Assembly: GCF_003044185.1 (NCBI RefSeq) | Contig: NZ_PYYB01000003.1 | Location: 372,001-436,000 of the forward strand | From: Paraconexibacter algicola | GTDB taxonomy: Bacteria > Actinomycetota > Thermoleophilia > Solirubrobacterales > Solirubrobacteraceae | Direction of reading: 5' to 3' | Length of the DNA stretch: 64,000 bases | Part shown: positions 41,018 to 49,625 of the stretch, in pieces | Position numbering within the stretch: the first letter of the stretch is position 1 | Layout: each line of letters opens with the position of its first letter | Program-made: the position numbers and the translations under genes | Notes under the pieces: model-generated | What the model was told of the DNA's origin: nothing | Database searches by the model: none | What the model saw: only the letters and a program-made list of their open reading frames with translations

Positions 41018-41718
41018 TCACGCCACGAGTCGGAGCGGCGGAGCGCGGTGCGGGGTCTCCCGCAGCAGCCGCCCGCGCGGGTCGCGGACCTCGAGCACCC
41101 CGGCACGTCGTCGTGCGGTGAAGCCGCCCTCGTGCACGAGCCGATGGTGGAACGCGCACAGCAGCACGAGGTTGTCGAGGTCGGTCCGGCCGCCGTGGGC
41201 CCAGTGCACGAGGTGGTGCCCGGCGAGCCCGTGGCGACGGTCGCAGCCCGGCATGGCGCAGCAGCGCCCGTCCCCGCGCCTCGAGCGCGCGCCGCAGCGC
41301 CGGCGTGATGACCCGCTGGGTCCGCCCGAGGTCGAGCCCGGGGACGGACACCTCGGCGTCGCAGCACAGCCGCCTCGCGAGCTCCGACGGGACCGCCGGG
41401 CCGTCCTCCAGCGCGCAGACGTCCCCCGCCCGTGGCTCGTCCCCGGTCGCGCGACAGGCCAGCGCGGCCGGGTCGGCGTGCAGCACCACGTGGGTGCGCG
41501 GGGCGCCGCTGCGCGCGAGCTCCGCCAGCGCGTCGGCGCGCCGCGCCACCCGCGAGGGCCGCGCACCGCCGGGCTCGGGCTCCGGGTGCAGCGCCGCCGC
41601 GGCGGTCTCCACCGCCTCCACGAACGCGGCCCCGGCGTCCGCGGCCAGGCGGCCGTAGAAGCGGAGCGTGCCGTCGACGTCGAAGAACCACTCGACGCAC
41701 CGGCGGGCGTGAATCGGA
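41018..41718 (-). pseudogene. DUF222/HNH endonuclease (13E12 repeat family), 5'-truncated and frameshifted
   Basis: The reverse strand encodes the C-terminal two thirds of a DUF222-HNH protein. CVEWFFDVDGTLRFYGRLAA and HVVLHADPAALACRATGDEP lie in one frame down to VITPALRRALEARG. DGRCCAMPGCDRRHGLAGHH, HWAHGGRTDLDNLVLLCAFH (HNH fold) and the stop at 41018 lie in another. A single extra G in a four-G run (CCCC on the plus strand at 41272-41275) accounts for the shift. The N-terminal half of DUF222 and any start codon are missing; the frame ends against a 30-bp palindrome. A one-base sequencing error could explain the shift, but not the truncation. Confidence 0.8.
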
Positions 41719-41748
41719 CGCGTCGCGGTTCAGCTGAACCGCGACGCG
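41719..41748. terminator. Perfect 30-bp palindrome, probable bidirectional terminator
   Basis: CGCGTCGCGGTTCAG (41719-41733) is followed directly by its reverse complement (41734-41748), a 15-bp stem with no spacer. It lies 6 nt past the stop of the VOC gene and exactly at the broken 5' edge of the DUF222 remnant. No T-tract follows. A recombination scar or protein site is the alternative. Confidence 0.5.
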
Positions 41749-41754
41749 CGCCGC

Positions 41755-42120
41755 TCAGACCGAGCCGCTGACGATCTCGACCCGGTAGCCGTCGGGGTCG
41801 AGCAGGTACCCCGCGTAGTACCGCGGGCCGTACTGGTGGCGCGGCCCGGGAGCGCCGTCGTCCCGGCCGCCGGCGGCGAGACCGGCCTCGTGGGCGGCCT
41901 GGACGGCCGCCTTGCCGACCGCCTCGAGCGCCACGTGGCCGTACGCCGGCGCCGGGACGCGGCCGCGCGCGACGATCCAGAACCGCGGGTCGACGCGGCC
42001 GTAGGCGACCGCGCCCGGACCCTCGAACTGCCGGCGGCAGCCCAGGGGGAAGAACAGCGCGTCGTAGAAGCGGGCGGAGCGCGCGAGGTCCGCGACCTCG
42101 AAGCCGATGTGGGCGATCAC
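41755..42120 (-). CDS. VOC-superfamily (glyoxalase/bleomycin-resistance-like) protein
   Basis: The 121-residue single-domain protein has the VOC pattern IAHIGFEVADLARSARFYDA (metal His), YGHVALEAVGKAAVQ and YYAGYLLDPDGYRVEIV (metal Glu). This subgroup is common and usually uncharacterised. The start overlaps the rapZ stop by 4 nt, so it belongs to the uvrC-rapZ transcript. Function in that operon unknown. Confidence 0.8.
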   Translation of the reverse strand: MIAHIGFEVADLARSARFYDALFFPLGCRRQFEGPGAVAYGRVDPRFWIVARGRVPAPAYGHVALEAVGKAAVQAAHEAGLAAGGRDDGAPGPRHQYGPRYYAGYLLDPDGYRVEIVSGSV

Positions 42121-43007
42121 GGCTTGGCGCGGCCGATGTCGCGGTGGACGATCTCGGTGAACAGGTCGTCCCGCTCGCCGTAGCGCGCCCCGAGGTGCTC
42201 GGTGATCGCGACCGAGCGGTGGCGTCCCCCGGTGCAGCCGATCGCGACCACCAGATGCGTCTTCCCCTCCGCCTGGTACTGGGGGATCAGGAAGTCCAGC
42301 AGCGGGATCAGGTGCGCGTAGAACGCGTCGAGGATCCCGTCGCGCGACGCGTACTGGACCACCCGCTCGTCCTTGCCGGTGAGCATGCGCAGCTCGGGGA
42401 CGTAGTGGGGGTTCGGCAGGAACCGCACGTCGAACGCGAGGTCCGCGTCGCGCGGCGGACCGTGCTTGAAGCCGAAGCTCTCGAACGTCACCGCGAGCTT
42501 CGTGACCTTCGTCCGGGGGAGGAACTCGTCGGCGATCCGCTTGCGCAGCGTCGCGCCGTTGATGCCGGTCGAGTCCACCACGGCGTCCGCGCGCTCGCGG
42601 ACCGGGGCGAGCAGGTCCGCCTCCGCCGCGATGCCCTGCGCGACCGAGCCGCGCGGCGACAGCGGGTGGCGGCGGCGCGTCTCCTTGTAGCGGGTGATGA
42701 GCGTGTCCTCCGACGCCTCCAGGAACAGCACCTGGTGGGGCATGTCGCGCGCGCCGAGATCGTCGAGGACCTCGCTGAGGTGCTCGAAGTAGGAGCCGCC
42801 GCGCACGTCGCTGACGACCGCCGCCCGCTCGACCTTCGAGCCCTCGTGCAGGAACAGGTCCACCAGCGACCGGATCATCTCCGGCGGCAGGTTGTCGACG
42901 CAGAAGTAGCCCGCGTCCTCGAACACGTTCATCGCGGTCGACTTCCCGGCTCCCGAGAAGCCGGTGATGATCACGAGGTCCTCGAGGCGCGGCGCGGGCT
43001 CGGACAC
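42117..43007 (-). CDS. rapZ: RNase adapter / nucleotide-binding protein RapZ (YvcJ)
   Basis: The 296-residue protein has an N-terminal P-loop (VIITGFSGAGKSTAMNVFED) and the conserved AGYFCVDNLPPEM, RRRHPLSPRGS and FESFGFKHGPP. The C-terminal IGCTGGRHRSVAITEHL is a hallmark of the RapZ/YvcJ family. In E. coli RapZ senses glucosamine-6-phosphate and guides RNase E; in Gram-positives the homologue hydrolyses nucleotides and its job is less clear. It lies 10 nt after uvrC, the usual actinobacterial neighbour. Confidence 0.94.
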   Translation of the reverse strand: MSEPAPRLEDLVIITGFSGAGKSTAMNVFEDAGYFCVDNLPPEMIRSLVDLFLHEGSKVERAAVVSDVRGGSYFEHLSEVLDDLGARDMPHQVLFLEASEDTLITRYKETRRRHPLSPRGSVAQGIAAEADLLAPVRERADAVVDSTGINGATLRKRIADEFLPRTKVTKLAVTFESFGFKHGPPRDADLAFDVRFLPNPHYVPELRMLTGKDERVVQYASRDGILDAFYAHLIPLLDFLIPQYQAEGKTHLVVAIGCTGGRHRSVAITEHLGARYGERDDLFTEIVHRDIGRAKP

Positions 43008-43017
43008 GCCCCGGATC

Positions 43018-44913
43018 CTAGCCCGAGGTCCGGTGCAGGAAGGTGTACAGCTCGCGCGCGGTCTTCCCCGGCAGCCCGGGGACCGCCTCGAGCTGCTCGC
43101 GGGTGGCCGACAGGACCGCCTCGGGCGAGCCGAAGTGGTTCAGCAGCGTCCGCTTGCGCGCGGCGCCGATGCCGGGCAGGTCGTCGAGGATCGAGGTCGT
43201 CATCGCCGCGTCGCGCCGCTGGCGGTGATGGGTGATCGCGAAGCGGTGCGCCTCGTCGCGCACGCGCTGCAGCAGCTGCAGCTCGGGCGTGTCGTGCCGC
43301 AGCAGGATCGGCTGCGGCCGGCCGGGGACGAACACCTCCTCGATGCGCTTGGCGAGCGAGATCACCGCGACGCCGCGGTCGAGGAAGCCCTGCAGGGCGG
43401 CGGCGCCCGCGGACAGCTGGCCCTTGCCGCCGTCGATGACGATGACGTTCGGCAGCGTCGCGAAGCTCTCGTTGCGCGCCGGGTCGTGCGGGCTGAGGTC
43501 CTGCTGGATCTCCCACTGCGCGTAGCGACGCGAGAGCACCTCGTTCATCGAGGCGAAGTCGTCCGGCTTCCCGATCCCCGCCGCCCCGCGGATCTTGAAC
43601 CGCCGGTAGTCGGACTTCTTCGGCGCGCCGCCCTCGAACACGACCATCGACGCGACCGTGTGGGTCCCCATGAGGTTCGAGATGTCGAAGCACTCGATGC
43701 GCAGCGGCAGCGTGTCGAGCCCGAGCGCGTCCTGGAGGCCGTCGAGCGCCTCGACGCGCTGCTGGCGGCGCCGCTCGCTCTTGAGCTTCTCCTGGTCGAG
43801 CGCGAGCTTCGCGTTGCGCAGCGCGAGGTCGAGCAGGCGGCGCTTGTCGCCCCGCTCGGCCGCCCGCACCTCGACGGCGGCGCCGCGGCGCTCGGCCAGC
43901 AGCTCGGCCATGACGTCGAGGTCCTCGAGCTCGTGCTGGACAATGACCTGTGGCGGCACCGAGATGCCCTCCCCGTAGTACTGCAGGAGGAACTCGAGCG
44001 CGACCTCCCCCACGTCCGCTTCGGCGACGTTCTCGAGGTAGAAGCTCTGCCGGTCGCTCAGGACCCCGTCGCGGACCTGGAAGACCTGGGCGTTGGCCTC
44101 GGTCCCCTCCAGCGCGATCGCGACGACGTCGAGCGTGCCGACCGCCTCGTTGGAGACGCGCTGCTTCTCCAGCAGGGCCTGCACGCTGCGCAGCCGGTTG
44201 CGCTCGAGCGCCGCCTGCTCGAACTCCTGGGCGGCGGCGGCCGCCTTCATCTTGCGCTCGAGGTCGCGCTCGACCTCCTTGAAGCGGCCGGAGAGGAACG
44301 CGACGACCCCGTCGATCGACTCCCGGTACTCCTCCTGGCTGACGTAGCCGACGCAGGGAGCCCCGCAGCGCTTGATGTAGTAGTCCAGGCACGGGGAGCC
44401 GCTGCGCCGCCCCGGCTCGGCGCCGGTGCACGAGCGGAACAGGAAGACCTTCGTCAGCAGGTCGAGCGTGTTGCGGACGCGCTTGGCGCTCGAGTACGGG
44501 CCGAAGTACAGGCGGTTGCGCCGGTGCCGCTCCCGGGTGAAGTAGACCCGCGGGTACGGCTCGTCCATGCTGATCGCGATGTACGGGTAGCTCTTGTCGT
44601 CGCGCAGCCGGATGTTGAACTTCGGCCGGTACTGCTTGATGAAGTTCTGCTCGGTGAGGAGCGCCTCGGTCTCGCTGGAGACGAGCAGGCACTGGATGTC
44701 CTGCACGGCCCGGACCATGTCCGCGTGGCCCGCCGACTGCGGTCGGCCCGACGTCTTCGTGAAGTGCGAGTTGACCCGCTTGCGGATCGACTTCGCCTTG
44801 CCGACGTAGATGACCTTGCCCTTCCCGTCGCGGAACAGGTAGACGCCCGGCCCGTCGGGCAGGGCCTTGCGCTGCTCCTGCAGGCGGGGCTTCTTCGTGG
44901 TCGGCGTGGCCAT
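43018..44913 (-). CDS. uvrC: UvrABC excinuclease subunit C
   Basis: The 631-residue protein has the N-terminal GIY-YIG nuclease (GPGVYLFRDGKGKVIYVGKA), a Cys-containing central segment (CLDYYIKRCGAPCVGYVSQE) and a UVR helix (KMKAAAAAQEFEQAALERN). The RNase H-like nuclease follows (RIECFDISNLMGTHTVASMV, VIDGGKGQLSA). A helix-hairpin-helix pair ends it (LDDLPGIGAARKRTLLNHF, AVPGLPGKTARELYTFL). UvrC makes both incisions in nucleotide excision repair. rapZ follows directly. Confidence 0.96.
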   Translation of the reverse strand: MATPTTKKPRLQEQRKALPDGPGVYLFRDGKGKVIYVGKAKSIRKRVNSHFTKTSGRPQSAGHADMVRAVQDIQCLLVSSETEALLTEQNFIKQYRPKFNIRLRDDKSYPYIAISMDEPYPRVYFTRERHRRNRLYFGPYSSAKRVRNTLDLLTKVFLFRSCTGAEPGRRSGSPCLDYYIKRCGAPCVGYVSQEEYRESIDGVVAFLSGRFKEVERDLERKMKAAAAAQEFEQAALERNRLRSVQALLEKQRVSNEAVGTLDVVAIALEGTEANAQVFQVRDGVLSDRQSFYLENVAEADVGEVALEFLLQYYGEGISVPPQVIVQHELEDLDVMAELLAERRGAAVEVRAAERGDKRRLLDLALRNAKLALDQEKLKSERRRQQRVEALDGLQDALGLDTLPLRIECFDISNLMGTHTVASMVVFEGGAPKKSDYRRFKIRGAAGIGKPDDFASMNEVLSRRYAQWEIQQDLSPHDPARNESFATLPNVIVIDGGKGQLSAGAAALQGFLDRGVAVISLAKRIEEVFVPGRPQPILLRHDTPELQLLQRVRDEAHRFAITHHRQRRDAAMTTSILDDLPGIGAARKRTLLNHFGSPEAVLSATREQLEAVPGLPGKTARELYTFLHRTSG

Positions 44914-44961
44914 CCCTCGTCCGAGGATACGAACCGCGCCGGGCGGGCAGATCGCCCCCGC

Positions 44962-46359
44962 TCAGGCGGCCTGCGCCAGCGGCTCCGGATCCGGGGCGAG
45001 CGCCACGCGCCCGCGCCCGGCGCGCTTGGCGTCGTAGAGCGCGGCGTCGGCGATCCCGACGAGGTCGTCGAGCAGCCCGGCGTGCGTGGGAGCGTGCGCG
45101 ATGCCGATCGACAGGCCGACCGCGGGGAGCTCGGGCCGATCGGCGAACGCGCCGGCGAGCCGGTCGAGCAGCTCGACCGCGTGCGCGTGCGCGGTCGCGA
45201 GCGGCAGCGGGGTCCAGAGCGCGAACTCGTCGCCGCCCAGACGCCCGGCGGTCCCGTAGCCCTGCAGCAGGTGCGCGACCTCGCCGAGCACGAGATCGCC
45301 GACCTGGTGGCCGTGCTCGTCGTTGACCTGCTTGAAGCGGTCGACGTCGACGAGCAGCAGGCAGCCCGCCTGGTGCTCGGTCTCGAGCGCGTCGCGAACC
45401 GTGCGCGTCCAGTGGCGGCGGTTGGCGATCCCCGTGAGGTCGTCGCGCTGCGCGAGCCGCTCGAGGTGGGCGATCCGCTGCGCGGTCCCGCCGTCCGCGA
45501 GCGTCGCGGAGGCGAGCGCCGCCTGGGTGGCGAGGTCGTCGAGGACGTCGGAGTGCAGCTCGGCGCGCTCGAGCGCACGCTGGAGCAGGGACTGGTCGGC
45601 GTCGCCGGAGGTGAGCATCGTGGCGACGACGTTGGCGAGCTGGACGCACGCGACCTCCGCCGACGGGCACGCGTCCCCGGCGGGACCGCCGTGGTGCCAG
45701 GCGATCGCGGCGACGACGGCGTCGGGCATCCCCCAGGCGCGGGCGAGCAGGGCGCCGGCCTGCGCGTGGTCGATGCCGAGCTCCTCGCGCTCCAGCGCGA
45801 CGCGGCGGCTGCCGCCGGGCGCCGCGGTCGCGATCGCGTCGAGGGCCTCGTCCCCGAACGCGCGGGGCAGGACGAGCTTCCCGACGTCGTGGAGCAGCCC
45901 GGCGAGGTGCGCGAGGTCGCCGCCGTGGCCGGCGCGGTCGGCGGCGCTCGCGGCGGACAGCGCGACCGACAGGGCGTGCAGGTGCATCTGGCCGTAGGCG
46001 GCGCGCCCGTTGCCGCGGCTGCGCTCGAGGAACCGGTAGGTCGCGGTCTCGAGCGTCAGACGGCGCAGCGCGTCGCGGCCGACGAACATCACGGCCTGCC
46101 GGATCGACCGGGCGCGGATCGGGTGGGAGCGGCTCGCGGAGTTCGCGAACCGCAGCAGGTTCGCGGCGAACGTCGCGTCGCACTCGAGCGCGGCGATCAG
46201 CTGGTCGTTCGTGGCGTCGGGGTCGTCGACGACGGCGAGGATCCGCTGGACGGTCCCGTCGAAGACCGGGAGCCGGCCCAGGTCGTGCAGGGCGGCCTCG
46301 CAGCGCGCGGCCGCGGCGTCGTCCAGCTCGGTGGTCCAGTCCTCGTGCGTGCCGTCCAT
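44962..46359 (-). CDS. HDOD-GGDEF signalling protein
   Basis: The ATG at 46359 has AGAGGGA upstream and is preferred over an ATG at 46374. The 465-residue protein has an HDOD domain (about 20-225): LPVFDGTVQRILAVVDDPDA, ANLLRFANSASRS, LAGLLHDVGKLVLPRAF, AIAWHHGG. A GGDEF domain (about 305-450) follows with DDLTGIANRRHW, LLVDVDRFKQVND and GRLGGDEFALW. The active-site GGDEF is intact, so diguanylate cyclase activity is plausible. An RxxD inhibition site is not present at the usual place. No membrane segment. The HDOD part still shows HD-type HDVGK residues. Divergent from the molybdoenzyme gene. Confidence 0.88.
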   Translation of the reverse strand: MDGTHEDWTTELDDAAAARCEAALHDLGRLPVFDGTVQRILAVVDDPDATNDQLIAALECDATFAANLLRFANSASRSHPIRARSIRQAVMFVGRDALRRLTLETATYRFLERSRGNGRAAYGQMHLHALSVALSAASAADRAGHGGDLAHLAGLLHDVGKLVLPRAFGDEALDAIATAAPGGSRRVALEREELGIDHAQAGALLARAWGMPDAVVAAIAWHHGGPAGDACPSAEVACVQLANVVATMLTSGDADQSLLQRALERAELHSDVLDDLATQAALASATLADGGTAQRIAHLERLAQRDDLTGIANRRHWTRTVRDALETEHQAGCLLLVDVDRFKQVNDEHGHQVGDLVLGEVAHLLQGYGTAGRLGGDEFALWTPLPLATAHAHAVELLDRLAGAFADRPELPAVGLSIGIAHAPTHAGLLDDLVGIADAALYDAKRAGRGRVALAPDPEPLAQAA

Positions 46360-46422
46360 GGCTTCCCTCTGCATCGTCCATCGCCGGTCGATCTTGAGCG
46401 CCCGGTGTGGGATGGTGGACCG

Positions 46423-48798
46423 ATGGGAGCGACGACGACCGCCTACCGCACCTGCCCGCTGTGCGAGGCCACCTGCGGACTGGAGCTGACGATCGAGGAC
46501 GGCGCGGTCACGCGCGTGCGCGGCGACGAGCAGGACGTGTTCAGCCGCGGCTTCCTGTGCCCCAAGGGCGTGTCGCTGCGCGAGCTGCACGAGGACCCCG
46601 ACCGGCTGCGGATGCCGCTGCTCAAGCAGGCCGACGGCACGCACGTCGAGGTGTCGTGGGACGAGGCGTTCGCCGAGGTCGCCCGGCGGCTGCCGCCGCT
46701 GCTGCAGGAGCACGGCCGCGACGCGGTCGCCGCGTACCTGGGCAACCCGTTCGCCCACAACCTCGGGGGGATCTTCTACGGCCGCGTGCTCTTGAAGGCG
46801 CTGGGCACGAGGAACGTCTACTCGGCCAGCACCGTGGACCAGTACCCCAAGCAGGTCGCGGCCTCCCACATGTTCGGGACGGCGGGCAGCGTGCCCGTGC
46901 CGGACCTCGACCGCACGGACTTCCTGCTCGTCCTCGGCGCGAACCCGCTGGCGTCCAACGGGTCGCTGATGACGGCGCCCGACGTGCGGGGCCGGCTGCG
47001 CGCGATGCGCGCCCGCGGCGGGCGGCTCGTCGTGGTCGACCCGCGCCGCACGCGCACCGCGCGCGAAGCGGACACGCACCACTTCATCCGGCCGGGGACC
47101 GACGCCTTCCTGCTCGCGGCGATGGTGCACGTGCTGCTCGAGGAGGACCTCGTGGAGCTCGGGCGCGCCGAGGGCCTCGTCCGCGGGCTCGACGAGCTGC
47201 GCGAGGCGGTCGCGACCGTGACGCCGGAGCGCGCGGCGGCCGCGACGGGGATCGCCGCGGCGGACATCGTGCAGCTCGCGCGGGACCTCGCGGCAGCCCC
47301 GAGCGCCGCGGTGTACGGGCGGATCGGGACGACGACGCAGGTGTTCGGAACGACCGCGAGCTGGCTCGTGGACGTGCTGAACGTGCTGACCGGCAACCTG
47401 GACCGGCCGGGCGGCGCGCTGTTCACGACGCCCGCGGCGGGCGGGCCGACGACCAGCGGCGCCGACCCGGAGCGGCCGGGACGCGGCCGCGGGCCGAAGC
47501 CCGCGCGGTGGGCCAGCCGGGTGCGGGGGCTCGGCGAGGTGCTCGGCGAGCTGCCGGTCGCCTGCCTGGCGGAGGAGATCGAGACGCCTGGCGAGGGACA
47601 GGTCCGGGCGCTGTTCACGGTGGCGGGGAACCCGGTGGTGAGCACGCCCAACAGCGGGCGGCTCGACGCGGCGCTCGCCTCGCTGGACTTCATGGTCAGC
47701 GTCGACATCTACCTCAACGAGACGACGCGGCACGCGGACGTGATCCTGCCGGTCCCGTCGCCGTTCGAGCGCTCGCACTTCGATGTGCTGCTCTACTCGT
47801 TCGCGGTCCGCGACGTGGCGAACTACTCGGCCCCCGCGATCCCGGCCCCCGACGGCATGCCGGCCGAGTGGGAGACGCTGCTGCGGCTCGTGGGCGCGGT
47901 GACCGGCCAGGGCCCCGACGCCGACGTCGCGGCGATCGACGCGTTCGTGGCCGCGCAGGCGGTCGCGCGCGAGGTCGGCACGGTCGGCTCGCCCGCGTTC
48001 GGGCTGGATCCCGACGCCGTCGGTCGGGTGCTGGCCGTCGAGTCGGGGCCGGAGCGGCTGCTGGACCTGCTGCTGCGCTGCGGGCCGTACGGGGCGGGCT
48101 TCCCGGAGCTGGGCGCGCCCGGGCCGGGGCTGCCGGCCGACGCGACCGTCGCGGACGGGGACGTGCGCCCGGAGGCCGGCCTGTCGCTCGCCGCGCTGCG
48201 CGCGGCCCCCCACGGCGTCGACCTCGGACCGCTGAAGCAGCGGCTGCCGGAGGTGCTGCGGATGCCGGACGCGCTGATCGACCTGGCCCCGGCCGCGCTG
48301 CTGGCGGACGTCCCCCGGCTGCTCGCCGAGCTCGACGCGCAGGCGGGCGCCGCCGCGGACGGCCCGCTGCTGCTCGTCGGCCGGCGCGACCTGCGGTCGA
48401 ACAACTCGTGGATGCACAACCTCCCGCTGCTCGTGCGCGGCCGGGCGCGCTGCACCCTGCACGTGCACCCCGACGACGGCGTGCGCCTGGGGCTCGCCGA
48501 CGGCGCGGAGGCGACCGTGCGGGCACGGACCGGCGAGCTCGTGCTGCCGGTGGAGCTCACCGAGGACGTGATGCCCGGCGTCGTGAGCATCCCGCACGGC
48601 TGGGGGCACGGGGTGGCGGGGACGCGGATGGACGTGGCCGGCGCCCACGCCGGGGTCAACTCCAACGTGCTGACCGACGAGCTCGTCGTCGAGCCGCTGA
48701 CCGGGACCGCGGTGCTCAACGGCATCCCGGTGGACGTCGCGCCGGCGGGTGACGTCGCGGACCGCACCGAGCCGCTCACCGCACCAGCCGGACGGTGA
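46423..48798 (+). CDS. Molybdopterin oxidoreductase (formate dehydrogenase/nitrate reductase-like), cytoplasmic
   Basis: The start is ATG 46423; 791 residues. Cys11, Cys14, Cys18 (CPLCEATC) and Cys46 (CPKG) form the N-terminal [4Fe-4S] site. DFLLVLGANPLASNGSLMTA, VVDPRRTRTAREADTHHFI and NLPLLVRGRARCTLHVHPDD match the bis-MGD binding domains II-IV. The region after domain II reads YSASTVDQYPKQV, with no Cys or Sec at the place where formate dehydrogenases have their molybdenum ligand. No Tat signal, so cytoplasmic. No small subunits or cofactor genes are adjacent. Substrate unknown. Its 3' end overlaps a convergent transglycosylase gene by 23 nt. Confidence 0.85.
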   Translation: MGATTTAYRTCPLCEATCGLELTIEDGAVTRVRGDEQDVFSRGFLCPKGVSLRELHEDPDRLRMPLLKQADGTHVEVSWDEAFAEVARRLPPLLQEHGRDAVAAYLGNPFAHNLGGIFYGRVLLKALGTRNVYSASTVDQYPKQVAASHMFGTAGSVPVPDLDRTDFLLVLGANPLASNGSLMTAPDVRGRLRAMRARGGRLVVVDPRRTRTAREADTHHFIRPGTDAFLLAAMVHVLLEEDLVELGRAEGLVRGLDELREAVATVTPERAAAATGIAAADIVQLARDLAAAPSAAVYGRIGTTTQVFGTTASWLVDVLNVLTGNLDRPGGALFTTPAAGGPTTSGADPERPGRGRGPKPARWASRVRGLGEVLGELPVACLAEEIETPGEGQVRALFTVAGNPVVSTPNSGRLDAALASLDFMVSVDIYLNETTRHADVILPVPSPFERSHFDVLLYSFAVRDVANYSAPAIPAPDGMPAEWETLLRLVGAVTGQGPDADVAAIDAFVAAQAVAREVGTVGSPAFGLDPDAVGRVLAVESGPERLLDLLLRCGPYGAGFPELGAPGPGLPADATVADGDVRPEAGLSLAALRAAPHGVDLGPLKQRLPEVLRMPDALIDLAPAALLADVPRLLAELDAQAGAAADGPLLLVGRRDLRSNNSWMHNLPLLVRGRARCTLHVHPDDGVRLGLADGAEATVRARTGELVLPVELTEDVMPGVVSIPHGWGHGVAGTRMDVAGAHAGVNSNVLTDELVVEPLTGTAVLNGIPVDVAPAGDVADRTEPLTAPAGR

Positions 48799-49366
48799 GC
48801 TGCGCGGCGCCGAGGCCGCCGATGTCCCCCTGCCCGAGCATCAGCGCGAGGATCCGGGCGACGTAGTCGCGGGTCTCGCTGTACGGGGCGGCGCAGCGGC
48901 ACGCCTGCACCGCCCCGGGACCGGCGTTGTAGGCGGCGAGCGCCAGCGGGACCGCTGCGAACTGCTGCAGCAGCCGGCGCATCAGGCGGGCCTGCGCGTC
49001 AATCGCGGCCGCCGGGTCGAACGGGTCGTGCAGGCCGTACTCCTGCGCCGTCCCCGGCATGAACTGCGCGATCCCGAGCGCTCCCGCGGAGGACCGGGCG
49101 TGCGGGTTGAAGTTGCTCTCGGTGCGCAGCTGGGCGGCCAGCAGCACCGCGCCGACGTTCCAGCGCTGCGCCGCCCGGGCGATCATCGGCCGGTAGACCG
49201 CCGGCACCCAGGACGGCAGGCCGCTGCCCAGGCCGCGGTCCCCCGACCCGCCGCCCGGCCGCGCGGCGCCGTAGCCGACCGACGCCGTGCCCGGGTTGCG
49301 GACGTACCCGTAGTGCCACGAGCACGCATAGCGTGGTACGTGCGCTGGGCGGCGAGGGGGCAGCAT
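48776..49366 (-). CDS. Lytic transglycosylase (SLT domain), probably phage-associated
   Basis: The ATG at 49366 gives 196 residues; a longer upstream frame would cover the divergent phage gene. LLAAQLRTESNFNPHARSSA carries the catalytic Glu near residue 85. GALGIAQFMPGTAQEYGL and LALAAYNAGPGAV complete the Slt70-type fold. No signal peptide or membrane anchor is seen: the N-terminus is PPRRPAHVPRYACSWHYG, followed by a Gly-rich linker. Its start codon overlaps base for base with the first phage gene on the other strand. It may be a phage wall-degrading enzyme or a host gene whose 5' end was replaced at the integration site. Confidence 0.75.
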   Translation of the reverse strand: MLPPRRPAHVPRYACSWHYGYVRNPGTASVGYGAARPGGGSGDRGLGSGLPSWVPAVYRPMIARAAQRWNVGAVLLAAQLRTESNFNPHARSSAGALGIAQFMPGTAQEYGLHDPFDPAAAIDAQARLMRRLLQQFAAVPLALAAYNAGPGAVQACRCAAPYSETRDYVARILALMLGQGDIGGLGAAQLTVRLVR

Positions 49367-49625
49367 GAGCCGCACGAACCACCCCCGCCCCGTCCGCCGA
49401 ACCGTCCGGCGGCACAGCGGCGACGTCGAGTTCCACATCGACAACGCGATCCGCTCGATCAACCACGTCATCGGCGGCACCCAGGACCCCGCCGTCCGCG
49501 CGATCGCCGACCGCATCCGCGTCGACCTCGTCGCCGCGAAGAACGCGAGCGAAGCGCTCATCCGCGCCGCCGGCCGCGAGCACGCCGCCCTCACCGGCAG
49601 CCCCACCAAGGGCGGGCACCGATGA
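49365..49625 (+). CDS. Hypothetical phage protein, 86 residues
   Basis: ATG with GAGGGGG 4 nt upstream. The product has a basic N-terminus (RPVRRTVRRHSGD) and a helical rest (VEFHIDNAIRSINHVIGGTQ, AIADRIRVDLVAAKNASEAL). Family not recognised. First gene of the rightward phage transcript, overlapping the next gene by 4 nt. Confidence 0.6.
   Translation: MSRTNHPRPVRRTVRRHSGDVEFHIDNAIRSINHVIGGTQDPAVRAIADRIRVDLVAAKNASEALIRAAGREHAALTGSPTKGGHR

Noticed and set aside
41272-41275. Programmed frameshift at the four-G run in the DUF222/HNH gene
   Set aside because: No slippery heptamer or stimulatory structure is evident and the gene also lacks its 5' half, so decay or a sequence error is simpler.
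42964-46422. In-frame upstream extension of the molybdoenzyme reading frame for more than 1100 codons
   Set aside because: The extension is antisense to uvrC, rapZ and the HDOD-GGDEF gene and has shadow-type composition. The iron-sulfur motif starts right after the ATG at 46423.
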